The position numbers and the translations under genes were made by a program. Under the pieces are notes generated by a model. It saw only the letters and a list, made by a program, of their open reading frames with translations. It searched no databases and had not been told where the DNA came from. From Saprospiraceae bacterium (GTDB lineage Bacteria > Bacteroidota > Bacteroidia > Chitinophagales > Saprospiraceae), in the NCBI GenBank assembly GCA_030728245.1, contig JANQZX010000004.1, positions 9,423-51,994 of the forward strand: 42,572 bases of DNA, in the 5' to 3' direction. Each line of letters begins with the position of its first letter. The first letter of the stretch is position 1. Positions 28,357-35,934 of this stretch are shown one piece after another.

Positions 28357-28400
28357 AAAAAAGGGTGCCTCAATGCGTAAAATTGAGGCGCCCTTTTTAA
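28357..28400 (+). terminator. Rho-independent terminator or attenuator after susD
   Basis: Stem AGGGTGCCTCAAT / ATTGAGGCGCCCT (28362-28374 with 28382-28394, one G-T pair), flanked by A and T runs that extend it, seven-base loop, then a T-rich tail. It is placed 20 bases after the susD stop and only 7-28 bases before the possible starts of the next gene (28407 or 28428). Confidence 0.85.
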
Positions 28401-28427
28401 TTTTACATGCACTCAAAATATCTGTTT

Positions 28428-31400
28428 ATGCGTATTTTAATTAGCTTATTTTGTCTCTCCCTTATCCTTTCTTGTGATAAAAAAGAGTTCCTGTTTACAA
28501 AAATAGATGCCAATGATTCAGGTGTCTCTTTTGAAAATAAAATAACCGTTAATGATACCCTAAATGCTTTGGTGAGTGAATTTGTTTATAATGGGGGTGG
28601 TGTTGCTATCGCAGATTTGAATGGCGACCAATTGAATGATTTGTTTTTTACTGCAAGCCAATCTGATAATTCTCTTTATATAAATAATGGGAATTTTAAA
28701 TTTACTGAAACATCTAAAATATCAGGTACCCAAAAACCCTCTAACCAATTTTGGTCATCTGGAGTGACTATCTTAGATATTAATTTAGATGGCAAACAAG
28801 ACATCTATGTGTGTAATACGCTAAATGGAAAGGCAGATTACCGAAAAAATTTCTTATACATTAACAATGGCAATAAGTCAGACGGTACGCCCTCATTTAC
28901 TGAAATGGCTGCTGAATATGGTTTAGCAGATACTTCTCATGCTTCTCACGCGCAATTTTTTGACTACGACCTGGATGGTGATCTCGATGTTTTTATCGGC
29001 GTTAATTGGGTTGAGGAAAAATATCCTCACGAATTTATTGAAAAACGTATCGGTAAAGAGGCTCTAAACCGGGACAGACTATTCAGAAATGACTGGAACG
29101 ATAAGTTAGGTCACCCCGTTTTTACCGATGTTGCGGAAGTAGCGGGTATTCAACTAGATGGTTATAGCCATAGTACCCTCATCGTCGATTTTAATGAAGA
29201 TAATTATCCGGATATTTATGTGGCTAACGATTTTGAAAGTGATGACCTTATTTTCATAAATAATAAGAATGGTACTTTTACCAATCATGCAGCGGCAATT
29301 TTCAAGCACATCAGTCTTACGGCTATGGGAAGTGACGTTGGTGATGTCAATAATGACGGCCTGCAGGACCTATTGACCACTGAAATGCAGCCTTTTTATA
29401 ATAAGAGGAAAAAATTGTTTCAGGGGGAAAGTAGTTATCAAAGGGAAATTTTCACCAAAAGATTTGGTTATAATCATCAATTTATGAGAAATACCTTACA
29501 GGTAAACCAGGGAGTTAATCCTAAAACCGGGTTACCTGTATTTTCAGAACAGGGTATGTTTTCAGGAATTCATGAAACAGACTGGTCATGGACCGCGCTA
29601 TTTGCAGATTTTGATAACGATGGACATCAAGATGTTTTTATTTCAAATGGTTATCCTAAAGATGTTACCGATCATGATTTCTCCATTTTCCGATCCTACG
29701 CTAGTCGTTTAGTAAGCACAGAGGAATTATTAGCGGCCGTTCCCGAGGTGAAATCTCCTAATTTCCTCTTCAAAAATAAAGGTGATCTCTCCTTTGAAAA
29801 TATAACTGCTGCCGCCGGAATGCAAATTCCCAGCTTTTCAAATGGGGCAGCTTATGGCGATTTAGATAATGATGGTGATTTAGATTTAGTGGTGAATAAT
29901 ATTAATGACAAAGCCTTTATTTTTAAAAACAATGTACTCCCTGAAAAACAAAATTATATCCGCTTAAAATTAATCGGTTCCGATAAAAATCCAGAGGCTA
30001 TAGGTGCCTCGGCCATCATTTATAGCAAAAACCATAAACAAAAGCAATCTTTGCTTTCAGGAAGAGGTTATTTATCCCAATCGGAATTAATATTTCAGTT
30101 TGGCCTCAACCAGGAAAAAAAGGCAGACTCTATTCAAATTATTTGGCCGGGTGGTTACTTACAAACTATCTATAATGTGAATGCAAATCAAACGAAAGTT
30201 GTAAGCTTTGACAAAAATAAAATCTCAGCAGAACAGATATTTCCAAAAAGTAATCCAACGATTTTTACTGAAAATGCAGCCGAATTAAATCTTAATTATC
30301 TCCACGTAGAAAAAGATTTTATTGATTTTAATATTCAGAGAACTCTCCCCCATAAACTTTCCCAATATGGGCCTGCCATAGCTGTTGGTGACCTAAATGG
30401 CGATGGACTGGACGATTTTATTGTCAGTGGAACTAAGAACCAGGACCAGACTATTTTTTATCAACTGGAAAATGGCCAATTTGAATCGAAAAACTACCAT
30501 TTAAAAAACACCGAAGCGGGTGATGAAGAGGATGCCGGAATATTAATCTTTGATGCCGACGGAGATGGCTTAAATGACCTTTATTTTGCCCGGGGATGTG
30601 CTCAATTTGAACCTAATAATCCATTGTATAAAGACCAGTTATTCCTAAATAAAGGGAATAAGTTATTTGAATATCAGATGAATGCCTTACCAAATATTAC
30701 TTCTAATGGTTCGTGTGTAAAAGCAGCAGATGTTGATAATGACGGAGATTTAGATTTATTTATTGGTAGTCGCTCTCTTCCTTTTAGTTATCCCCTATCC
30801 GACAGGTCTTTTATACTTATAAATGAAAGTAAAAAGGGAAAACCTTCTTTTCGAGATGCCACTGCCGAAATTAATAAAGATTTACTTTATCCGGGCCTGA
30901 TCACAGATGCAATATGGACTGATTTTAATAATGACAACACTATCGATTTAATTCTCACAGGAGAATGGATGCCCATTCGATTTTTTGCCAATCAAAAAGG
31001 AAAATTAACTGAAATATCTACAGGTTTAGAAAAACAAACGGGCTGGTGGAACAGTATTACCGGCTTTGATAAAGATAACGATGGCGATACTGACTACGTT
31101 GTAGGGAATTTTGGTACTAATCTTAATATGGTGGCATCAGAAAAGGAACCTTTATCAATGTATGCAAAAGACCTGGATAAAAATGGAAGTATTGATCCTC
31201 TTATATCGAGGTATTGGCCTGATAGCTTAGGGGTTAGAAAAGAATATTTATACCACCCACTTCAGGATGTTATCGGTCAATTTTCTGGTATTAGAAAACA
31301 ATATAATTCATTTGGAGAATACGGAGCGGCGACTGCTTCCGACATTTTCAGCAGATTAAACATGGAAAATGTGATTAAAAAGCAGGTTGTTCTTATGAAA

Positions 31401-31967
31401 TCAAGTTGGATAGAAAATTTGGGATCCGGCCAATTCAAAATTCATTCTCTACCTTTTGAAGCTCAAATGGCACCTATTTATGCCGCTGTAACCACAGATT
31501 TAAACAACGATGGGCTGTTAGATATAAATCTGGTTGGCAATGATTTCGGTATAGAAGTGCAACAAGGTAAAGCGGATGCCTTAAATGGTTTAACCCTGAT
31601 AAATAAAAAAGGTCCTTCGTTCACATCTGTCCCATTTACAAAATCGGGATTTTATGTACCTGGCGACGGTAAAAGCTTAACCTCGATACCTGTTAAAAAT
31701 GGGCTCTATTTTCTAGCAGGTCAAAATAATGATAAGTTACTGGCTTTTCGCTTAAACAGCGAAGGAAATAAAATGATTCCATTTCTTAAAAATGAAAGAT
31801 ATGCCATAATTTATTTAAAAAATGGAACTAAACGCAAAACGGAATCCTACTTTGGACATTCTTTTAATTCTCAGTCGGGTAATTTCATACACGTTAATAA
31901 CACTATGTCAAAAATTGAATTTTATGGCAAGGGAGGAATTAAACTACGAACGTGGTTGAATCAATAA
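28428..31967 (+). CDS. FG-GAP/VCBS repeat lipoprotein with ASPIC/UnbV domain (CRTAC1-like)
   Basis: 1179 residues from ATG 28428, giving a short lipoprotein signal ending LILSC (C16); ATG 28407 adds seven residues and is also possible. Fourteen D-x-D/N-x-D/N-G-type calcium-binding motifs are visible: seven before the ASPIC domain (e.g. ADLNGDQLND, FDYDLDGDLD, GDLDNDGDLD) and seven after it (e.g. GDLNGDGLDD, ADVDNDGDLD, TDLNNDGLLD), consistent with two beta-propellers. The ASPIC/UnbV domain spans about residues 505-590 (IRLKLIGSDKNPEAIGA). Such proteins are often encoded next to SusC/SusD in Saprospirales and Chitinophagales and are probably surface exposed. It follows the susD hairpin closely. 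Function: ligand or glycan binding, inferred. Confidence 0.9.
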   Translation: MRILISLFCLSLILSCDKKEFLFTKIDANDSGVSFENKITVNDTLNALVSEFVYNGGGVAIADLNGDQLNDLFFTASQSDNSLYINNGNFKFTETSKISGTQKPSNQFWSSGVTILDINLDGKQDIYVCNTLNGKADYRKNFLYINNGNKSDGTPSFTEMAAEYGLADTSHASHAQFFDYDLDGDLDVFIGVNWVEEKYPHEFIEKRIGKEALNRDRLFRNDWNDKLGHPVFTDVAEVAGIQLDGYSHSTLIVDFNEDNYPDIYVANDFESDDLIFINNKNGTFTNHAAAIFKHISLTAMGSDVGDVNNDGLQDLLTTEMQPFYNKRKKLFQGESSYQREIFTKRFGYNHQFMRNTLQVNQGVNPKTGLPVFSEQGMFSGIHETDWSWTALFADFDNDGHQDVFISNGYPKDVTDHDFSIFRSYASRLVSTEELLAAVPEVKSPNFLFKNKGDLSFENITAAAGMQIPSFSNGAAYGDLDNDGDLDLVVNNINDKAFIFKNNVLPEKQNYIRLKLIGSDKNPEAIGASAIIYSKNHKQKQSLLSGRGYLSQSELIFQFGLNQEKKADSIQIIWPGGYLQTIYNVNANQTKVVSFDKNKISAEQIFPKSNPTIFTENAAELNLNYLHVEKDFIDFNIQRTLPHKLSQYGPAIAVGDLNGDGLDDFIVSGTKNQDQTIFYQLENGQFESKNYHLKNTEAGDEEDAGILIFDADGDGLNDLYFARGCAQFEPNNPLYKDQLFLNKGNKLFEYQMNALPNITSNGSCVKAADVDNDGDLDLFIGSRSLPFSYPLSDRSFILINESKKGKPSFRDATAEINKDLLYPGLITDAIWTDFNNDNTIDLILTGEWMPIRFFANQKGKLTEISTGLEKQTGWWNSITGFDKDNDGDTDYVVGNFGTNLNMVASEKEPLSMYAKDLDKNGSIDPLISRYWPDSLGVRKEYLYHPLQDVIGQFSGIRKQYNSFGEYGAATASDIFSRLNMENVIKKQVVLMKSSWIENLGSGQFKIHSLPFEAQMAPIYAAVTTDLNNDGLLDINLVGNDFGIEVQQGKADALNGLTLINKKGPSFTSVPFTKSGFYVPGDGKSLTSIPVKNGLYFLAGQNNDKLLAFRLNSEGNKMIPFLKNERYAIIYLKNGTKRKTESYFGHSFNSQSGNFIHVNNTMSKIEFYGKGGIKLRTWLNQ

Positions 31968-31976
31968 TCACTGATT

Positions 31977-33755
31977 ATGAACATTTTATTAAGGAAATGC
32001 TTAATGATATCCTTTTTCCTATTCAATACAGTGAATGGATATTCGCAGGACTTTTTAAATGTTTACCTTGATTCTATCCATTATGCTGAAACAAAAATAA
32101 AGAGGCTACCCAACGGAGATATTATCTTGGCAACCTCAAGTTTAGAATCTTTGCGCAACGGAGGCAAAGAAGCCAGGCTTTTTTGCCAAAGAATAAATTA
32201 TTGTGGACAGGTTATGTGGTCTTATGCTTATAAAGTACCTGACGACCACATTATTATGAATGACTTAGCTATTTTAAATACCAATGAAATAGTACTTTAT
32301 GGTAGTATTTATAAAGGCCTCAAGGAATCTATCTTTTTGATGAAAATCAATGTTGTGAATGGATTAAATGAAGAAATGAAAGTATTTAACCCTGGCACAG
32401 TAGATCATTTCACCTATTCCATTGATATAAAAGATAATATAATTATTATTTACGGCTTACTATTAGATTTCAACACCAAGAAAAATGGATTTATTGCCCA
32501 CTTTAACACAAAGCTCAACTTTATGTGGGCTAAAAAGTTCTTTCCCTTTGAATCCTCTGGAAAGATAGCCATTCAATTAGACCATTCATTTATTGCCTTT
32601 TCCGGCAACTACCTTTTTAACCTTAACAAAGATGGTTCACCGTTTTGGGCTTATGAAATGAAGGGAGAAAAAACAGTCAAAATAATTGGTGGTCCACTCA
32701 TAACTGCCGATGGTACCGTTTTTGAAGGCGTTGCAGACAGTGCTCATTTTTTATTTAAAATAAATAATAAAGGGGAAAAAATATGGGAAACGCAGCGATA
32801 CAAAGGACTGGGAAAAGCTTCTGCCCTAAGTATTTTGAAAAATGGATCTATTTATGTAAGCTTATTAACTCTATCCGCCAATAAGAAAAACCTATCACAT
32901 GTAGTGTTTTTAAACGATGGATTGGTTTCCTCCATTTCAAATATACTATTACCTCAAAATTTAAGTTCCACCCTACTTAATCAACAAGTTGATAACCAAA
33001 ATATAAATACCCTCATAGGATCCATTGACCCATTTATAAGTAAAAAAGGGGATATAAATTCTTTCCTTTTTCAATACGAGGTGATGGGTGAAAATATGGA
33101 ATGTTTGGAAGCAGAACCATCTGAAATGGTATCCAATCATTATACGCCCATCCATTTTGAATCTGTTAATCCTGTTTTTACCTCTTTCTCATTTACCCAG
33201 GAAAATATTTTCAGACCGGATACTGTCTTATGGAGAAGAATATATAACCCATTTTGTATAACAGAAACAGAAGAATTACCTCTTGTTACAGACACAACCC
33301 TGGCTTGCGATGCAACATGGAAAATCACCTTACCTGGAGAAGAATACATTTGGTGGGATAATGTCCAGTCTAAGGAAAGAATTATTTCCGTTCCCGGGAC
33401 CTATAAAGCCTATAAACTATCTTGTTCTGACCCAAGTATTCATCTTTTTAACTTAAAAAAAGAAAATTGTGATTGTCCGTTTTTTATTCCCAATGCATTT
33501 AGTCCTAATAATGACGGAACAAACGACTTTTTAGAAGTTTATTCTGCTTGTGAAATCACTGATTACCAATGGAAAGTATATTCAAGATGGGGAAATTTGA
33601 TTGATAGCGGAATGAATACGGCTTGGTCTGGAAACGTTGCCGGGGAATTAATTTCACAAGGTTCCTATATTTTCATTATCACCTATACCCTTAAGGATGT
33701 GGATGGAAAAATGATTAAAGGTCAGAAGGAACAAATTATAAACCTGGTCCGATAG
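31977..33755 (+). CDS. Secreted protein with T9SS type B sorting (gliding-motility-associated C-terminal) domain
   Basis: 592 residues with a signal peptide ending near VNGYSQ. The first 430 residues contain repeated beta-rich segments with kinetic similarity to propeller blades (for example IIYGLLLDFNTKKNGFIAHF, HSFIAFSGNYLFNLNKDGSPFWAYEM), but I recognise no named domain. The last 85 or so residues hold the type B CTD: FIPNAFSPNNDGTNDFLEVY, then WKVYSRWGNLIDSG, AWSGNVAGELISQGSYIFIITY. This domain targets proteins through type IX secretion to the surface or medium. It starts 9 bases after the FG-GAP gene, so the two are probably co-expressed. The PorV/PorQ-family protein at 4807 belongs to the same secretion system. 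Confidence 0.9.
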   Translation: MNILLRKCLMISFFLFNTVNGYSQDFLNVYLDSIHYAETKIKRLPNGDIILATSSLESLRNGGKEARLFCQRINYCGQVMWSYAYKVPDDHIIMNDLAILNTNEIVLYGSIYKGLKESIFLMKINVVNGLNEEMKVFNPGTVDHFTYSIDIKDNIIIIYGLLLDFNTKKNGFIAHFNTKLNFMWAKKFFPFESSGKIAIQLDHSFIAFSGNYLFNLNKDGSPFWAYEMKGEKTVKIIGGPLITADGTVFEGVADSAHFLFKINNKGEKIWETQRYKGLGKASALSILKNGSIYVSLLTLSANKKNLSHVVFLNDGLVSSISNILLPQNLSSTLLNQQVDNQNINTLIGSIDPFISKKGDINSFLFQYEVMGENMECLEAEPSEMVSNHYTPIHFESVNPVFTSFSFTQENIFRPDTVLWRRIYNPFCITETEELPLVTDTTLACDATWKITLPGEEYIWWDNVQSKERIISVPGTYKAYKLSCSDPSIHLFNLKKENCDCPFFIPNAFSPNNDGTNDFLEVYSACEITDYQWKVYSRWGNLIDSGMNTAWSGNVAGELISQGSYIFIITYTLKDVDGKMIKGQKEQIINLVR

Positions 33756-33829
33756 ATGGATGTGTGACGAACATTACAAATCAATATTGTTTTAACGCAT
33801 ATATTCGCGGTAAATAAAAAAATGGTTCT

Positions 33830-34567
33830 ATGAAAAGGTCAATTTCCCTATTATCTTTTGTGTTAAGTTCGTTATTACTTACCTCCTCTTGTAATTCCTC
33901 CAACACAAGCGGAGGTATAAATTTCCAGTTGAATGCGCCGGAATTTTCCGAAAAAATAGCAAGTACCCCTGGTGGTGTTGTTTTAGATGTTAGAACACCT
34001 GGAGAGTTTGCACAAGGACACATTGCCAATGCAACCAATATTAGTTGGAATGATCCGACTTTCGATGGTAAAATTAATAACATTCCAAAAACAACCCCAA
34101 TATTCATTTACTGCCTAAGTGGCAGCAGAAGTATGTCTGCGGCTAATTTTATTCGAAATAATGGTTATTCAAATGTTTATGAATTAATGGGTGGTATCAT
34201 GAAATGGTCTGCCGCTAATCTTCCGTTAACCACCGATAGTTCAGTAAAAAAAGTAGCTGGCATGGACTTAGCTTCTTTTAAAGAATTAACCAAAGGAGAT
34301 AAAATAGTTTTAGTTGATTTTTATGCAGACTGGTGCCTGCCATGTAAAAAAATGGAACCTTTCTTAAATGAAATAGCTAACGAAAAAAAGGACAAGGTAA
34401 CCTTGATCCGTATAAATGCTGATGAGCAAAGCGAATTATGTAAAAGTTTAAAAATTGACGCTCTACCCTATTTACAATTATACAAAAACGAGGAATTAAT
34501 GTGGGAAAAAGTAGGATTTATTGATAAAATGGGCATTGAAAAAGAAATTGACGTAATAAAATTTTGA
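33830..34567 (+). CDS. Rhodanese-thioredoxin fusion lipoprotein
   Basis: 245 residues. A lipoprotein signal ends LLTSSC (C21). The rhodanese domain (about 32-132) has the DVRTPGEFAQGHIANATNI motif and the active-site loop beginning at C95 (YCLSGSRS). The thioredoxin domain (about 145-245) has the redox pair C169-x-x-C172 in WCLPCK. Rhodaneses move sulfane sulfur and thioredoxins reduce disulfides, so the fusion could handle persulfides or disulfides in the periplasm; this is inference. Neighbours (T9SS protein upstream, symporter downstream) give no further clue. A large nested inverted repeat follows 23 bases after the stop. Confidence 0.92.
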   Translation: MKRSISLLSFVLSSLLLTSSCNSSNTSGGINFQLNAPEFSEKIASTPGGVVLDVRTPGEFAQGHIANATNISWNDPTFDGKINNIPKTTPIFIYCLSGSRSMSAANFIRNNGYSNVYELMGGIMKWSAANLPLTTDSSVKKVAGMDLASFKELTKGDKIVLVDFYADWCLPCKKMEPFLNEIANEKKDKVTLIRINADEQSELCKSLKIDALPYLQLYKNEELMWEKVGFIDKMGIEKEIDVIKF

Positions 34568-34590
34568 TATTTATTACCTTAAAGATATTT

Positions 34591-34652
34591 TAAAATGAGT
34601 ATATTGTTGTGCCTTTTAACAAAAGGGCATCAAAAAAAATATACTCATTTTA
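34591..34652. repeat. Nested inverted repeat (14-bp outer stem, 8-bp inner stem)
   Basis: Outer arms 34591-34604 and 34639-34652 are perfectly complementary over 14 bases; inner arms TGCCTTTT and AAAAGGGCA (34610-34617, 34621-34629) form a second stem with one bulge. A run of eight A separates inner and right outer arms. It lies between the rhodanese-thioredoxin stop and the next ATG, which is 10 bases away. It could terminate upstream transcription (weak T-rich tail), regulate the downstream gene, or be a mobile palindromic repeat. Confidence 0.75.
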
Positions 34653-34662
34653 ATTTATTCTC

Positions 34663-35514
34663 ATGCAATCTAGTGTATTATCCGTTGTCCTGTTACCCTT
34701 AGGATTAGCTATCATAATGATGGGCTTAGGTTTATCTCTCACCCTTGCCGATTTCAAACGAATAATAAACTATCCGAAAGCCATTATCATTGGCTTGTTT
34801 TGTCAAATGATAATTCTTCCCTTCATTTGCTATTTCATAGCGGTAGGATTTAAATTATCTCCTGAATTAGCCGTTGGACTCATGTTACTTGCAGCGGCAC
34901 CCGGAGGCCCAACCTCCAACCTTTTTTCCCATGTAGCAAAAGGAGACGTAGCATTAAATGTATCCTTAACCGCCATAAATAGTCTATTATCTGTATTTTC
35001 AATTAGTCTTATTGTAAATATTTCCATAGCTACCTTTATGGCAACGGGGGACGTGATTCCTTTACAGTTTAAAAAAATCTTGGAAGTGTGCCTCATTGTA
35101 TTAGGCCCTGTGTCCATTGGTATGTTAATAAGGTCAAAAGCACCGAAGATTGCAGAAAAACTAAATAAACCAGTTAAAATAGCTTCTGCCGTTTTTCTGG
35201 CTATCATTATTATTCTTACTCTTTATAGTGAAAAGGAAAATTTACCGCTTTATTTCTCCCTGGTTGGTATCCCCGCTTTACTTTTCAATATTTTGTGCAT
35301 GGCTGTCGGTTATTATGTACCCAGATTATTTTCTCTTGATAAATCTCAAGCCATTGCCATCGGCATGGAAATTGGCATTCACAATGGGACTTTAGCCATA
35401 TTCATTGCATTAAGTGTCATTGGAAACAATATAATGGCCACTCCAGCGGCTATTTATAGCTTATTCATGTTTTTCACAGCCGCCATTTTTGGTGTATTAG
35501 TAAATAAATTTTAA
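34663..35514 (+). CDS. Bile acid:sodium symporter family (BASS) transporter
   Basis: 283 residues, about nine or ten hydrophobic segments. Segments GLGLSLTLADFKRIINYPKAIIIGLFCQMIILPFICY, LAVGLMLLAAAPGGPTSNLFSHVAKGDVALNVSLTAINSLLSVFS and AIGMEIGIHNGTLAIFIALSV are the BASS/SBF signatures; the GGPTSN and GxEIGIHNG regions hold the two sodium sites and crossover helices. Bacterial members carry sodium-coupled organic anions such as pantoate or sulfonated acids; the substrate is unknown here. The ATG is only 10 bases after a large hairpin, so translation or transcription may be controlled by it. It is convergent with the cupin gene, 4 bases apart. Confidence 0.9.
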   Translation: MQSSVLSVVLLPLGLAIIMMGLGLSLTLADFKRIINYPKAIIIGLFCQMIILPFICYFIAVGFKLSPELAVGLMLLAAAPGGPTSNLFSHVAKGDVALNVSLTAINSLLSVFSISLIVNISIATFMATGDVIPLQFKKILEVCLIVLGPVSIGMLIRSKAPKIAEKLNKPVKIASAVFLAIIIILTLYSEKENLPLYFSLVGIPALLFNILCMAVGYYVPRLFSLDKSQAIAIGMEIGIHNGTLAIFIALSVIGNNIMATPAAIYSLFMFFTAAIFGVLVNKF

Positions 35515-35518
35515 TGGT

Positions 35519-35884
35519 TTATTCCACCTTTTTATAAACTTCCATTTTAAAGGCAGGCGTGCAAAAACACAGGAACACAAGATCTTCTGTTCCTGTGTTT
35601 TTAATATATTGAGGCGTATTCTTTAAAATATGGACAGTTTCGCCCCGTTGAACTTCCCCTATACTTTGGCTATTCAGATACATTTCCCCCATTCCCTCTA
35701 AAATATAATACCATTCATCTGTTTCAGACAACAAATGATTTTCAGTTACCATGCCAGGTTTTACTGTAGCCTTGGCAATGGAACCATCTGAAAAATTCAC
35801 TTCATTAAAGAGCTCATTAATAAAACATCCTTCTCCTGAAAAATATGTTTTTGCAGGATCTTCTTTAAAAACAGCTTTATTCAT
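35519..35884 (-). CDS. Small cupin-domain protein
   Basis: 121 residues from ATG 35884; a longer in-frame start at 35935 runs into the start of the divergent gene. One cupin beta-barrel is visible: VKPGMVTENHLLSETDEWYYILEGMGEMYLN (motif 1 with H and E ligands) and GETVHILKNTPQYIKNTGTEDLVFLCFCTP (motif 2, glutamine or asparagine where many cupins have His). The family binds metals or small ligands and includes isomerases, dioxygenases and sensors; no specific activity can be assigned. Its start is 50 bases from the divergent beta-lactamase/D-aminoacylase gene, so it may sense or act on the same substrates, a guess only. Confidence 0.85.
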   Translation of the reverse strand: MNKAVFKEDPAKTYFSGEGCFINELFNEVNFSDGSIAKATVKPGMVTENHLLSETDEWYYILEGMGEMYLNSQSIGEVQRGETVHILKNTPQYIKNTGTEDLVFLCFCTPAFKMEVYKKVE

Positions 35885-35934
35885 TTTTTCTTGTTTTTGA
35901 AAATTAATATTTGTTAATTTTGAATAAAACGGCA

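Noticed and set aside
34591-34652. Reading the nested repeat as an ordinary terminator
   Set aside because: The inner hairpin is followed by A rather than T on the plus strand, and the outer stem has only a weak T-rich tail, so it was recorded as a repeat instead.
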